DNA of 64,000 nucleotides, taken from contig NZ_CP098325.1 of the NCBI RefSeq assembly GCF_023639785.1, forward strand, positions 2,976,001-3,040,000. The letters run 5' to 3'. The stretch is from Leclercia adecarboxylata (lineage in GTDB: Bacteria > Pseudomonadota > Gammaproteobacteria > Enterobacterales > Enterobacteriaceae). A program made the translations under genes and the position numbers. The notes beneath the pieces are model-generated. The model saw nothing but the letters and a program-made list of their open reading frames with translations, searched no databases and was not told the DNA's origin. Shown here piece after piece: positions 50,505 through 60,795 of the stretch (the first letter of the stretch is position 1; every line of letters starts with the position of its first letter).

Positions 50505-51407
50505 TTACTTATGTTCTTTTTTAGACGTGCGAGGATTTTCACCTGCTACATTTCGGATACCATCCCAAACGCCAGAGACAAAGGATTTGAAGTAGTTTTT
50601 CTTGTCATTTTCATGAATAATTAAAATGACACTATGCACAACGCAAAACGTAATTTCGCGAAGCGCGAGCAGTTTAGGAACATGAGGGTAACGTAGCAAA
50701 CGAATTGCATTTCTCACACGATAATATCGTCTTGCCGCCGAGTGGACGGGTACAGTAAATCCAAAGACCGAAAAAGATGAATTACCGATAGAATGAATCA
50801 TGACAGCATTCGGGTTTATATACACCAAATGGTTTTTATCGAAACAGCGAAGACACCACTCTGTATCAACATAATCGATAAATAATGAGTCATCCATCAT
50901 GCCCACCTGGTCGAAGAGTGAGGTTTTAACCATTGAACCGGATGAAATAACCACAGATGAAGTGAAAGTTTTTTTCTCGCCACGAGAATAAAGCTTTTCA
51001 CGAAAGCCGTTCTTTTTAATGTGCGTTATCGCATATTCAAAGCCGCGAGCCTCATCATAAAAAACTGGGGCTGATATAAGCGCGTTATTTTCCACGGCAA
51101 ATTTGAGCATATCATGGATAAAAGTATCAGGAATTTTGCTATCCTGATCAAAGAAAATGACATTTTCATATCCATTTTCAATACAATATTCAATACCGAT
51201 GTTCTGCGCTAAAGCAATTCCCTTATTACCTTGCAACCAGCGGTACTCAACCCCCATTTCCTTAAGCTCTTCTGTTTCGTAAGGGCTATTATCCACGACC
51301 ACAATATCACATGCCTGATTTTTTAAAGACATAATGGTTTGTGTTAAATCGGAGAGCACCGGGTTATAGGCTACTATAATAGCGCAAATTTCGTTTATGT
51401 TATTCAT
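50505..51407 (-). CDS. GT2-family rhamnosyltransferase-like protein
   Basis: 300 residues, GT-A fold: CAIIVAYNPVLSDLTQTIMSL, VVVDNSP, LQGNKGIALAQNIGI and FFDQDSKIPDTF with the DQDS metal-binding motif characteristic of the L-rhamnosyltransferase family (RfbG/WbbL type); further VDTEWCLRCF. Probably adds L-rhamnose to the O unit. Ends 15 bp before the next gene, consistent with one operon. Confidence 0.82.
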   Translation of the reverse strand: MNNINEICAIIVAYNPVLSDLTQTIMSLKNQACDIVVVDNSPYETEELKEMGVEYRWLQGNKGIALAQNIGIEYCIENGYENVIFFDQDSKIPDTFIHDMLKFAVENNALISAPVFYDEARGFEYAITHIKKNGFREKLYSRGEKKTFTSSVVISSGSMVKTSLFDQVGMMDDSLFIDYVDTEWCLRCFDKNHLVYINPNAVMIHSIGNSSFSVFGFTVPVHSAARRYYRVRNAIRLLRYPHVPKLLALREITFCVVHSVILIIHENDKKNYFKSFVSGVWDGIRNVAGENPRTSKKEHK

Positions 51408-51446
51408 TTATATTTACTCAAACCTCATCCTGGACTCAATATAACA

Positions 51447-52418
51447 TTATGAAAAATTCAATCTAATGAATAATCCATCAAGTAAATCCCTTATAATTGA
51501 TTTTTTAGTTGAGTATTTCATATAACTAGAACTCAATAATGCTGACACAAGACCTTTTCTTTCCCCGCCAGCAAAGATACTGCCTCTGTAAATTGTATTA
51601 ACACAGCCCAGATAATTTAGGATGTATTCAGATATTTCTCTCATCTGTGAGGTCTGCTGTGATTTACGTAGTGCATGAGTTAAATCATAGATCTCCCGAT
51701 AATGGGCGATGCGCTTATCTCTTTTTTTTCTATCAAACGCAGCTTTTAACTTCCCTGCAAAAGTACTCTTTTTTGCACCAATTTGATTATTTTCGTGCTG
51801 ACGATACAGTATCAATTTGTCTTCGACCGGGACTAATGACCCAAGCGCACATGCATTGCTTGCGAGCCAATAGTCATGCGGAATTTTTTCCGGGAAAGGC
51901 ATAACGGAATTAAGGAAAACCTTTCGTACAGCCATAGTGGCGCCGGTAACAACATTATTTATGAGAATTTTTTCTAATGCTATATCGCCGTTGGCTGGCG
52001 TAAAGTTCACATGCTGCCAGAGCGTCCCCAGCCTCTCCATGGCATTGTTTATCAGCCAGGCATTAGAGAAAACAACATTGGCATAACTTTGATTTGAGAA
52101 AACCGCCAGTAGTGTTTCTGCTTTGTTTTCGACCCAAATATCATCTTGATCTGAAAAAAACACAATCTCAGATGTGACGTGCTCCGTTAATTTTTCAAAA
52201 TTCTTGATATAGCCTAAATTGAGCCCATCATGGATGATATCAATTTTAATATCCGTTTCTGTTTTTAACGTCTCAAGTATGGCGAGGGTACTATCAGTCG
52301 ATCCATCATCTCGTATAATAATCCGGGAAGGTTTTATGGATTGTGCAAGGATACTTACAACCTGCTCTCTGATATAGCGCTCACCATTGTAAGTCGCAAG
52401 AATAACTTCGTAACTCAT
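51447..52418 (-). CDS. GT2-family glycosyltransferase (RfbF-like)
   Basis: 323 residues. EVILATYNGERYIREQVVSILAQ, RDDGSTDST, FFSDQDDIWVENKAETL, PHDYWLASNACALGSL and YRQHENNQIG motifs resemble RfbF-type rhamnosyltransferases that build polyrhamnose backbones (S. flexneri). Overlaps wzx by 4 bp. Donor is inferred only from similarity. Confidence 0.82.
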   Translation of the reverse strand: MSYEVILATYNGERYIREQVVSILAQSIKPSRIIIRDDGSTDSTLAILETLKTETDIKIDIIHDGLNLGYIKNFEKLTEHVTSEIVFFSDQDDIWVENKAETLLAVFSNQSYANVVFSNAWLINNAMERLGTLWQHVNFTPANGDIALEKILINNVVTGATMAVRKVFLNSVMPFPEKIPHDYWLASNACALGSLVPVEDKLILYRQHENNQIGAKKSTFAGKLKAAFDRKKRDKRIAHYREIYDLTHALRKSQQTSQMREISEYILNYLGCVNTIYRGSIFAGGERKGLVSALLSSSYMKYSTKKSIIRDLLDGLFIRLNFS

Positions 52419-53677
52419 ATCTTCCCTCTATGTTTATTTATACATTCCCGGGAAACAATAATAAGTAAAATGCAATCTACAAATACGCGAATTGTCCACG
52501 CATAAGCAGCACCAAGCACGCCATATGCATTCACACAAAAATACAGCAGGGCCAAATAGGGTATTACCTCAATGCAGTGTAAAAAAGCGGTATATTTCGC
52601 TTTACCCAGAGACTGTATGACGGTGAAAGGAATTTGAGCGATAGAGTTAAAGAAAAAGCCCACTAACAAAATCTGGAAAATGGCCTGTGAATGGAGGGCA
52701 TACTCATCGCCGAGCCAAAGCTGCATAATCAGTTTAGCCAGGAAGATCAGGATAAGAACTAATGGTAAACATCCCAGCCCCATTATCAGATAGGCGAATC
52801 TGATATTTTTTTTCAACTCATCATACGTTTTTGCTGCGCTCAGCTTAGGAAAAACGGCTCTGGAAAGCGCTCCGGGAAGGAGACCTAAACGCGATACGAT
52901 TTCAGAGGGAGCGGTGTAATAACCGACCTTATCAGCACCCAATGAGCCTGATATAACGAACCGGTCGAAGTACACCATCACCGGGCTTATGATGTTGCTA
53001 ACAGTGATCCATCCTCCAAAGAAAATCATTCGTCTGAATGTTTCTCTATAAAATATAAAACCGGCATTAATGATTTCATTCCGAACAATCACAAATGCAA
53101 TTATTAATGACAATAATCTACCAACTGCTAAGCCAAGGATTGCAGAGAATAGCGATGGTGAAACAAATACAAACAAAGCCGGTAAGCCAGCAATTATAGA
53201 ACTACCGAAACTTCTTTGTATATTTAATATTGCAAAACGTTCATCGCCTTCAAGTATAGACATCCATAACTGATTAAGCAGAAAAGCGGGTATAGTCCAG
53301 ACCAGGACGCGAATGGAATTTTGAACATCAGTATGATTGGATGCTGTGATATTCAAGAGTGAAATAATATTTGGCGTGAAAAGTGATATGAGAATTGCGC
53401 CAAAAACGCTAAATAAAAATAAAAATATTGTTGCTGTAGAAATTATTTTTTTACGTTCATCGATATCGCCCCGATACACGGCAATTTCTCGGACAATTGC
53501 GCGAGTCAAACCAATATCAAATATGCCTGCATAACCTACAATGGCAATTGCTAAAGTGTAAACACCAAAAAGTTCAACCCCTAGTACCCGAGCAAGATAA
53601 CCCATGGCCGGGATAGCTATAGCAGTAGGTACAACATAACCTGCTAAATTCCAGACACTATTTTTAATTAATCCCAT
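52415..53677 (-). CDS. wzx: O-antigen flippase Wzx
   Basis: 420-residue polysaccharide transporter with about 12 predicted helices (MATE/MVF-like PST family). N-terminus MGLIKNSVWNLAGYVVPTAIAIPAMGYLARVLGVELFG is typical of Wzx proteins. Moves lipid-linked O units across the inner membrane. First gene after the rfb sugar block, immediately downstream of the hairpin at 53705. AT-rich. Confidence 0.9.
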   Translation of the reverse strand: MGLIKNSVWNLAGYVVPTAIAIPAMGYLARVLGVELFGVYTLAIAIVGYAGIFDIGLTRAIVREIAVYRGDIDERKKIISTATIFLFLFSVFGAILISLFTPNIISLLNITASNHTDVQNSIRVLVWTIPAFLLNQLWMSILEGDERFAILNIQRSFGSSIIAGLPALFVFVSPSLFSAILGLAVGRLLSLIIAFVIVRNEIINAGFIFYRETFRRMIFFGGWITVSNIISPVMVYFDRFVISGSLGADKVGYYTAPSEIVSRLGLLPGALSRAVFPKLSAAKTYDELKKNIRFAYLIMGLGCLPLVLILIFLAKLIMQLWLGDEYALHSQAIFQILLVGFFFNSIAQIPFTVIQSLGKAKYTAFLHCIEVIPYLALLYFCVNAYGVLGAAYAWTIRVFVDCILLIIVSRECINKHRGKI

Positions 53678-53704
53678 TCCGTTTACATTATCTCATCTTA
53701 ATAA

Positions 53705-53731
53705 ATAAAGGGGCTTTTAGCCCCTTTTAAT
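53705..53731 (-). terminator. Terminator-like hairpin between rfbA and wzx
   Basis: AAAGGGGCT-AAA-AGCCCCTTT on the minus strand, followed by ATTTATT. The U-run is imperfect, and RfaH-modified polymerase may pass it. It lies in the 138-bp gap in which rfbC would be expected. Confidence 0.6.
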
Positions 53732-53815
53732 AACTATAAGCAAAATATGATGCATTAATCCCCCGCCTCGATTGTCATCATTCGGGGTTGGTGTGAAATA
53801 ATCTGACTTTAAATA

Positions 53816-54694
53816 TCAGTAGCCTTTTAGCATCTTCAACAAATACTGACCATAAGCATTCTTCGCCAGCGGTTTTGCCAGCACCCTCACCTGCTCCGCA
53901 TCAATAAACCCTTTGCGATAAGCAATCTCTTCCGGGCACGCTACCTTCAGTCCCTGACGCTCTTCAATGGTCGCAATAAAGTTACTGGCCTCAATGAGGC
54001 TCTGATGTGTACCGGTATCCAGCCAGGCAAAACCGCGTCCCATCATGGCAACGGACAGATTGCCCTGCTCCATGTACAGACGGTTGATGTCAGTGATTTC
54101 CAGCTCACCACGTGGCGACGGTTTCAGGCTCTTTGCCATTTCAACCACGCTATTGTCATAAAAATAAAGACCGGTCACGGCGTAGTTACTTTTTGGTTCA
54201 GCGGGTTTTTCTTCCAGGCTAACGGCCGTGCCCTGTTTATCAAACTCAACGACGCCATAACGCTCAGGATCGTTAACATGGTAAGCAAAGACGGTTGCAC
54301 CGCTCTCTTTATTAACGGCTGAATCCATAAGTTTCGGCAGGTCGTGACCATAGAAGATATTGTCGCCCAGTACCAGCGCACAGTCATCATCGCCAATGAA
54401 CTCTTCACCAAGGATAAACGCCTGGGCCAGCCCATCCGGACTCGGCTGGACTTTATACTGCAGGTTAAGCCCCCACTGGCTACCATCACCGAGCAGCTGC
54501 TCAAACCGTGGCGTGTCCTGGGGAGTACTGATAATCAGGATGTCACGAATACCCGCCAGCATAAGCGTCGTCAGCGGGTAGTAAATCATGGGTTTGTCGT
54601 AGATAGGCAACAGCTGTTTGCTGACAGCCATCGTCACCGGGTACAGTCGGGTTCCTGAGCCACCGGCTAAAATAATCCCTTTACGCGTTTTCAT
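53816..54694 (-). CDS. rfbA: Glucose-1-phosphate thymidylyltransferase RfbA (RmlA)
   Basis: 292 residues, makes dTDP-glucose from dTTP and Glc-1-P, first step of dTDP-sugar synthesis. [30 protein letters not shown] nucleotide-binding signature, VLGDNIFYG and [22 protein letters not shown]. Full length. Follows rfbD with 53 bp between them. Confidence 0.97.
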   Translation of the reverse strand: MKTRKGIILAGGSGTRLYPVTMAVSKQLLPIYDKPMIYYPLTTLMLAGIRDILIISTPQDTPRFEQLLGDGSQWGLNLQYKVQPSPDGLAQAFILGEEFIGDDDCALVLGDNIFYGHDLPKLMDSAVNKESGATVFAYHVNDPERYGVVEFDKQGTAVSLEEKPAEPKSNYAVTGLYFYDNSVVEMAKSLKPSPRGELEITDINRLYMEQGNLSVAMMGRGFAWLDTGTHQSLIEASNFIATIEERQGLKVACPEEIAYRKGFIDAEQVRVLAKPLAKNAYGQYLLKMLKGY

Positions 54695-54747
54695 TTCATC
54701 ATCTCTTTAATGTGCAAAATGCCCGTAAACGGGCATTTAATTAAAAG

Positions 54748-55647
54748 TCAGACCGCAGTGGTCGTAAATAGCTCAGCCAGCATTCGTTTCACACCGGCTT
54801 CCCATTCAGGTAATACCAGGTCGAAGTTCTGCTGGAATTTCTCAGTATTCAGACGGGAGTTATTCGGACGACGCGCAGGGGTAGGATAAGCGCTGGTAGG
54901 GACGGCGTTAAGTTTATTGATCGCCAGTTCAATACCCGCCTTACGTGCTTCTTCAAATACCAGTGCCGCATAGTCGTGCCAGGTGGTCACGCCACCCGCA
55001 ACCAGATGATAGAGGCCAGCCACTTCAGGCTGTTTTACTGCAACACGAATTGCATGCGCAGTACAGTCGGCCAGCAGTTCAGCGCCTGTCGGTGCGCCAA
55101 ATTGATCGTTAATAACCGACATCTCTTCGCGTTCTTTTGCGAAACGCAGCATGGTTTTTGCAAAGTTATTGCCTTTGCCCGCATAAACCCAACTGGTGCG
55201 GAAAATTAAGTGCCGGGAACAATTTTCCTGAAGTGCTTTTTCGCCTGCCAGTTTGGTCTCACCGTACACGTTCAACGGTGCGGTCGCATCCGTTTCCAGC
55301 CATGGTTTTTCCCCGTTGCCAGGGAAAACGTAATCGGTGGAGTAGTGAATGACCCAGGCACCGATTTTTTCGGCTTCTTTCGCGATGGCTTCAACGCTTG
55401 TAGCATTGAGCAGTTGCGCGAATTCTGGCTCTGATTCCGCTTTATCTACGGCCGTATGGGCCGCCGCGTTGACAATTACGTTCGGTTTAATGCGGCGTAC
55501 CGTTTCAGCCACGCCTTCCGGGTTGCTGAAATCACCGCAATACTCGCTGGAGTGCACATCAACGGCAATGAGGTTACCTAGCGGGGCGAGCGCCCGCTGC
55601 AGCTCCCATCCCACCTGCCCTGTTTTGCCGAACAGAAGGATATCCAT
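54748..55647 (-). CDS. rfbD: dTDP-4-dehydrorhamnose reductase RfbD (RmlD)
   Basis: 299-residue SDR that completes dTDP-L-rhamnose. GKTGQVGWELQRAL, NAAAHTAVDKAE, YSTDYVFPG and YGETKLAGEKAL motifs are RmlD-specific. Its presence implies a rhamnose product, so the absence of rfbC next to it is notable. Start codon overlaps the rfbB end by 1 bp. Confidence 0.97.
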   Translation of the reverse strand: MDILLFGKTGQVGWELQRALAPLGNLIAVDVHSSEYCGDFSNPEGVAETVRRIKPNVIVNAAAHTAVDKAESEPEFAQLLNATSVEAIAKEAEKIGAWVIHYSTDYVFPGNGEKPWLETDATAPLNVYGETKLAGEKALQENCSRHLIFRTSWVYAGKGNNFAKTMLRFAKEREEMSVINDQFGAPTGAELLADCTAHAIRVAVKQPEVAGLYHLVAGGVTTWHDYAALVFEEARKAGIELAINKLNAVPTSAYPTPARRPNNSRLNTEKFQQNFDLVLPEWEAGVKRMLAELFTTTAV

Positions 55648-56732
55648 TACTGACGTTCCCCATAGTTCTGTTCAATCCAGGATTGATAGTTACCGCTTTT
55701 CACATTCTCAACCCACTGGGTGTTCGCCAGGTACCACTGCACCGTTTTACGGATGCCGCTTTCAAACGTCTCCTGCGGTTTCCAGCCTAACGTCTGGCTA
55801 ATTTTATCGGCATCAATGGCATAACGACGGTCATGGCCCGGACGGTCAGTAACATAAGTGATCTGATCGCGATACGAGCCCTCTTTTGGCACGATCTCAT
55901 CCAGCAGGTCACAGATGGTGTGTACGACATCCAGGTTCTGCTTCTCGTTGTGACCGCCAATGTTGTAGGTCTCGCCAGGTTTACCCTGAGTCACCACGGT
56001 GTAGAGCGCGCGGGCGTGATCTTCAACGTACAGCCAGTCGCGGATCTGATCGCCTTTGCCGTAGATCGGCAGCGCCTTACCGTCCAGCGCGTTGAGGATC
56101 ACCAGTGGGATCAGTTTTTCCGGGAAGTGATAAGGGCCGTAGTTATTGGAGCAGTTAGTCACAATCGTCGGGAACCCATAGGTACGTAACCATGCGCGGA
56201 CGAGATGATCGCTGGATGCTTTGGAAGCAGAGTAAGGGCTGCTAGGTGCATAGGCTGTAGTTTCAGTGAACAGCGGCAGTTCTGTAGAGCCGGGGTGTTC
56301 ATCCGGATGCGGCAGATCGCCGTACACTTCATCAGTAGAGATGTGATGGAAACGGAAAGCTTTTTTCGCGTTTTCGTCAAGCGTTGACCAGTAGGCTCTG
56401 GCCGCTTCTAGCAGGACGTAGGTGCCAACAATATTGGTTTCAATAAACGCCGCCGGGCCGGTAATGGAGCGGTCAACGTGGCTCTCTGCCGCCAGATGCA
56501 TCACCGCATCAGGCTTATGCTCGGCAAAAATACGGTCCATCGCGGCTTTATCGCAAATGTCTGCATGTTCAAACAGGTAACGCTGGCTGTCGCTCACCTC
56601 AGCCAGAGATTCCAGGTTACCGGCGTAGGTCAATTTATCGACATTAACCACGGTATCCTGGGTGTTTTTAATAATATGTCGTACAACCGCAGAGCCGATA
56701 AAACCCGCACCGCCAGTAACAAGAATTTTCAC
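55647..56732 (-). CDS. rfbB: dTDP-glucose 4,6-dehydratase RfbB (RmlB)
   Basis: 361-residue SDR that converts dTDP-glucose to dTDP-4-keto-6-deoxyglucose. [44 protein letters not shown] and DHARALY motifs. First gene of the O-antigen transcript, preceded by the JUMPstart leader. Confidence 0.97.
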   Translation of the reverse strand: MKILVTGGAGFIGSAVVRHIIKNTQDTVVNVDKLTYAGNLESLAEVSDSQRYLFEHADICDKAAMDRIFAEHKPDAVMHLAAESHVDRSITGPAAFIETNIVGTYVLLEAARAYWSTLDENAKKAFRFHHISTDEVYGDLPHPDEHPGSTELPLFTETTAYAPSSPYSASKASSDHLVRAWLRTYGFPTIVTNCSNNYGPYHFPEKLIPLVILNALDGKALPIYGKGDQIRDWLYVEDHARALYTVVTQGKPGETYNIGGHNEKQNLDVVHTICDLLDEIVPKEGSYRDQITYVTDRPGHDRRYAIDADKISQTLGWKPQETFESGIRKTVQWYLANTQWVENVKSGNYQSWIEQNYGERQ

Positions 56733-56805
56733 GCGTTATTTTCCGTTAATTGATATATCAGGATCTTCACATTCTGCAGCAGCGATGGCGCTGAACAGAA
56801 ATCGG

Positions 56806-56845
56806 ACACGCTACCGCCCCTGGCTTAACAGCTACCAGTGCACTG
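56806..56845 (-). promoter_or_regulatory. JUMPstart sequence with ops element
   Basis: The minus strand matches the 40-bp JUMPstart consensus with one mismatch (CAGTGCACTGGTAGC...); the ops core GGCGGTAGCGTG is complete at 56807-56818. RfaH is recruited here to RNA polymerase to allow full transcription of the long O-antigen operon. It lies about 75-115 bp before rfbB. Confidence 0.95.
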
Positions 56846-57026
56846 AACGTCGTCGTAAATAGAGGTATTTTGCAGGCCAGCCCGCGCATAACGACGACAG
56901 GGCTGACCAGTAAATCAATTAATAATTGTCGTCTTAAATGCCAGCAGAAACAAGGGAAAAATCTGACTAACGAGACAAAAAGCCAGCAATTAACTTGCTG
57001 AAATTTAAGAATATATTTAAAAACGA
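56846..57026 (-). promoter_or_regulatory. O-antigen operon promoter region and leader upstream of JUMPstart
   Basis: AT-rich 180 bp between the galF hairpin and JUMPstart. The operon promoter must lie here; I cannot point to a confident -35/-10 pair. No coding sequence is evident. Confidence 0.5.
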
Positions 57027-57083
57027 AAACGGCAGTGTCATTCACAGGGCTTATCAGAGCCAGGAATGAACCACTGCCGTTTG
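57027..57083 (-). terminator. Large hairpin after galF
   Basis: Stem AAACGGCAGTG...TTCATTC paired with GAATGA...CACTGCCGTTT, with a ~20-nt apical loop, followed on the minus strand by TTCGTTTTT. It should end galF transcription before the O-antigen promoter. Confidence 0.7.
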
Positions 57084-57102
57084 GGCAACGACGAGACGAT
57101 CG

Positions 57103-57999
57103 TTAATCGTTGGTTAAGAGCTTCGTCATGCTTTCGCGGAACTTCTGCCCTTCTTTCAGGTTACGCAGGCCATACTGTACAAACGCCTGCATGTACCCCA
57201 GTTTCTTACCACAGTCGTAACTGTCACCGGTCATCAGCATCGCATCAACCGACTGCTTCTTCGCCAGTTCTGCGATGGCATCCGTCAGCTGAATACGATC
57301 CCAGGCGCCAGGTTCGGTACGCTCCAGTTCGGACCAGATTTCTGCGTTCAGCACGTAGCGGCCTACGGCCATCAGATCGGAATCCAGGGTCTGCGGCTGA
57401 TCCGGCTTCTCGATAAACTCAACGATACGGCTGACTTTACCTTCTGAGTCCAGCGGCTCTTTGGTCTGAATAACGGAATACTCAGAGAGATCGCCCTTCA
57501 TGCGCTTCGCCAGCACCTGGCTACGGCCCGTCTCGTTGAAACGCGCCACCATAGCGGCAAGGTTGTAACGCAGTGGATCGGCAGAGGCGTTGTCCAGAAT
57601 GATATCCGGCAGGACAACCACAAACGGGTTATCGCCGACCACAGGACGCGCGCACAGAATAGAGTGGCCCAGACCCAGAGGCTGCGCCTGACGCACGTTC
57701 ATGATGGTTACGCCCGGCGGGCAGATGGACTGCACTTCTGCCAGCAGCTGTCGCTTAACGCGCTGCTCCAGAAGAGCTTCAAGTTCGTAGGAGGTGTCGA
57801 AGTGGTTTTCCACCGCATTCTTGGAGGAATGGGTAACCAGAACGATTTCTTTGATCCCTGCAGCAACAATCTCGTCGACGATGTACTGAATCATCGGCTT
57901 GTCAACGATCGGCAGCATCTCTTTAGGAATGGCTTTTGTGGCCGGGAGCAAATGCATGCCCAGACCGGCTACCGGAATGACCGCTTTCAAATTAATCAT
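57103..57999 (-). CDS. galF: GalF, UTP-glucose-1-phosphate uridylyltransferase family
   Basis: 298 residues. Sequence [24 protein letters not shown] carries the Met-His in place of the GTR seen in GalU, typical of GalF, which has little or altered uridylyltransferase activity and modulates UDP-glucose levels. Located at the boundary between O-antigen and wca genes, as in all relatives. Confidence 0.96.
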   Translation of the reverse strand: MINLKAVIPVAGLGMHLLPATKAIPKEMLPIVDKPMIQYIVDEIVAAGIKEIVLVTHSSKNAVENHFDTSYELEALLEQRVKRQLLAEVQSICPPGVTIMNVRQAQPLGLGHSILCARPVVGDNPFVVVLPDIILDNASADPLRYNLAAMVARFNETGRSQVLAKRMKGDLSEYSVIQTKEPLDSEGKVSRIVEFIEKPDQPQTLDSDLMAVGRYVLNAEIWSELERTEPGAWDRIQLTDAIAELAKKQSVDAMLMTGDSYDCGKKLGYMQAFVQYGLRNLKEGQKFRESMTKLLTND

Positions 58000-58177
58000 A
58001 TTTCTTCCACCTTAAAATGGTTGCCGAATTATAGCCCTTTAGCCTGGTTTCGCCAGCACGAATTGCTACAAATCTCGGGATGATGTTACGCAATTACAGC
58101 GCAAATTCCAGTGGATGCAATCCGAATACCGGCGCTTTAATTCCAGGAATCCTCGCAAAATGTCGTCTGGCTAATAT

Positions 58178-59563
58178 TTAGCGCTTCGGCAGTTTAAAAT
58201 TCAGCCGTTCCGTGTTGATTGTATGATGGTCAATTCGGTCTATATCGACAGAACTTTGCCCCTTCTCATTAACGGCATTAATGTTCGCCAGCGAGAGCAG
58301 CGTCTCGTCACGCGCCATAAACTTGCCGCGCACATCCTTGCGCAGATCGAAATTCAGCTTCAGGGCTGGCCCTCGCTCTGCATCCTGCATGACGTTGATA
58401 TTACGCATGAAAAGATGCTGAGGTTTATTGTGCAACTCCAGCGTAGCCCGTTTCATCTCCATATTGGTCAGCGCCACGAAGGAGGTCTTATTGCCGGAGG
58501 AGATCTGTATTCCGCGCAATTTTCGCGCAAGATTCCGGTTGTCCATGTGGATATTGTTGAGGCGGAAATTTTGCGGTATCGACAAATAATCGCCTTTGAT
58601 TACCCCATAGCCAATTAACATCCCGGCGCTGTCGATCATCTCAACATTATCGATAACAAAATTATCGCAGCCGTATATCGCCACCGTTGCGTTATCAATA
58701 CCCGCTTTCTTGCTGAAGTCCGGGGTAATATTTCGGGCCTTAACGTTACGAATAATAAAGTGTTTGCCGTTTTCGACATGTACCAGCTGGCGGCAGTTGC
58801 TGCCGGTAATGTTCGCTACCACGAAGTTCTTAACTGACTGGTCTTCCGGGTAATTATTGTCGTACGTGCTGCCAGCCAGACCGATGCCGATCCCCCAGTT
58901 AATCTTCCCGTTGGTACAGTCGATATGGTCGATCACATGGTCTGAAATCAAGATGTTCTTATCATTAATCGCCACGTTCCACTCGATGGCGTCACCCTGC
59001 AGGTAGCTGAAATGACAGTTGGTGATCTTCACGCCGTCCAGCTGGTTATGAAATCCCTGACGCAGGATCGCATAGTTGGCCTTGGTGACCCGCAGGTTGT
59101 CGATCAGCAGATTGCGCATCACCCGCTTTTGTTTGCCGCCAATATAAATCTGGGTCACCGGGCCATAGCCGCTCATTGCCAGGCCCTGGATCACGCAGTC
59201 GGAGCCGCGTACGTCGAAGGTAATGTTTTCGCTGCGCCCCTCCCCTTCACCAATCACCTTGCTGCCATCCTGCAGCACCAGGCGGCCCCGGCCGTTGCCG
59301 GTCAGCGCGCCGCGAATGCGCAGGGTTTTACCTTCGGGGATAAAAATGGCGGCGTTGATATTTTTGCAGGTGAGCCCTGCGGGCACCACCACGGTATCGC
59401 CTTCGGAAAAGGCCTTTTTGAAAGCGGCGATCCCGTCACGAAGATCATACCGGCTGATGTCTACCGTGGCGCCGCTCGTGGCGGCCCGTACCCCCACCAG
59501 CGGTGCGGCCGCCAGTACGGAACAGGTGGTGACAAACGCGCGTCGCGTCATCTCTTTCGGCAT
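58178..59563 (-). CDS. wcaM: Colanic acid biosynthesis protein WcaM
   Basis: 461-residue right-handed beta-helix protein (parallel repeats of pectate-lyase type from about 120 to 420). Twin-arginine type start (MTRRAFVTT with hydrophobic segment to VRAAT), so it is likely exported. Last gene of the wca operon; role in colanic acid is not well defined. Closely follows wcaL (11 bp). Confidence 0.93.
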   Translation of the reverse strand: MPKEMTRRAFVTTCSVLAAAPLVGVRAATSGATVDISRYDLRDGIAAFKKAFSEGDTVVVPAGLTCKNINAAIFIPEGKTLRIRGALTGNGRGRLVLQDGSKVIGEGEGRSENITFDVRGSDCVIQGLAMSGYGPVTQIYIGGKQKRVMRNLLIDNLRVTKANYAILRQGFHNQLDGVKITNCHFSYLQGDAIEWNVAINDKNILISDHVIDHIDCTNGKINWGIGIGLAGSTYDNNYPEDQSVKNFVVANITGSNCRQLVHVENGKHFIIRNVKARNITPDFSKKAGIDNATVAIYGCDNFVIDNVEMIDSAGMLIGYGVIKGDYLSIPQNFRLNNIHMDNRNLARKLRGIQISSGNKTSFVALTNMEMKRATLELHNKPQHLFMRNINVMQDAERGPALKLNFDLRKDVRGKFMARDETLLSLANINAVNEKGQSSVDIDRIDHHTINTERLNFKLPKR

Positions 59564-59574
59564 ATCGCCTCCGT

Positions 59575-60795
59575 TTAAAGCGTGTGTAGCAGAGTGGCTA
59601 ACTGTCGATTGATGAGATGCTGGTTGAAATCGGTCTCCACCTTTTTGCGCGCGTTGTGCAGCACAGGGGAGAGCTCCTGGGGGGCGAGGGCGGCAAACCG
59701 TTCCAGCTGACCGGCCAGCGCCTCCGGGTTGTTCTCTTCCACCAGCCAGCCGGAATGCCCGGGCTCAATAAGCTCAGGAATACCGCTGTGCACCGTAGAA
59801 ACCACCGGGATGCCCACCGCCATCGCCTCCATCAGGGCAACCGGAATCCCCTCCATATCACCGTCCGTGCCGGTGATGGACGGCAGCAAAAAGACGTCGG
59901 CGGCATCGAGCATGGCTTTGACTTCATGGCTGGGCTTGAAGCCTGGCATCTCGACGTGCGACTCCAGCTGATACTGCTCGATCAGGGTGCGCAGGCGACG
60001 CTCCCAGGGGCCGATGCCAAGAATGCGATAGTGGAAATCCACCCCGCGCGCTTTCAATTGTCGGCAGGCTTCGATGGCCACGTGGAGCCCTTTTTTCTCG
60101 GTCAGGCGCGCGACAGAGATTATCTGCAGCGGGCTGCCGGGCGTTTTAACCGGCCGCTGGGTAAAGCGCTGCATGTCCACGCCCATACGCGAAACGGTGA
60201 TTTTCTCCGGCGGACAGCCCATGGTTTTGAGCCGTCCAGCCCACAGATCGCTGATGGGCAGCATCATGTCGCCGCGCTGAAAGAGCCGCTGGTATTCAGG
60301 CGTATAGTGGTTCAGTACCTCACGGCTGGAGATATCAATGCCGTGGAACACCGTCGCAATTTTCCCCTCGATCACCCCCAGCTCGCGCAGCTTGGCGGCC
60401 GTCACCCCTGCCGGGCCAAAGTGGGCGATAAACACATCCGCCCGCCAGGAGCGCTGCGTCTGGCCACAAATGGCGGAGAGGATCAGATTGCGCGACTCGG
60501 CGCCGTAGCGGGAAACATTCAGCGCCTTCCATGTGCCGGGACGATGCAGCCCGCGCAGGGTCTGGCGGGCACGGTAGCGGAGTTTTGCCAGCTTGCCCTG
60601 AGGCTCATCCTGCAGCCAGCGGGTCTTGCTGGCCAGGTCATACTGGGTCCAGGCGGCGTGGGTGTTCCGGGTATCGCCCTTTTGCAGGGCGATAATTTCC
60701 ACGTCATATCCCATATCGATAAACGCGGTGATCTGATTAAGCACAAACGTCTCGGACGAGAGCGGGAATTTCAGTAAGAAAAAACCAACCTTCAT
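59575..60795 (-). CDS. wcaL: Colanic acid glycosyltransferase WcaL
   Basis: 406-residue GT4 family (GT-B fold) transferase, thought to add galactose in colanic acid. N-terminus [25 protein letters not shown] and C-terminal GT4 features ([40 protein letters not shown]). 4 bp overlap with wcaK. The long antisense reading frame on the + strand is a codon-bias shadow. Confidence 0.95.
   Translation of the reverse strand: MKVGFFLLKFPLSSETFVLNQITAFIDMGYDVEIIALQKGDTRNTHAAWTQYDLASKTRWLQDEPQGKLAKLRYRARQTLRGLHRPGTWKALNVSRYGAESRNLILSAICGQTQRSWRADVFIAHFGPAGVTAAKLRELGVIEGKIATVFHGIDISSREVLNHYTPEYQRLFQRGDMMLPISDLWAGRLKTMGCPPEKITVSRMGVDMQRFTQRPVKTPGSPLQIISVARLTEKKGLHVAIEACRQLKARGVDFHYRILGIGPWERRLRTLIEQYQLESHVEMPGFKPSHEVKAMLDAADVFLLPSITGTDGDMEGIPVALMEAMAVGIPVVSTVHSGIPELIEPGHSGWLVEENNPEALAGQLERFAALAPQELSPVLHNARKKVETDFNQHLINRQLATLLHTL

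Noticed and set aside
59617..60777. Open frame of 386 codons opposite wcaL
   Set aside because: Reverse-strand shadow of the GT4 gene wcaL.
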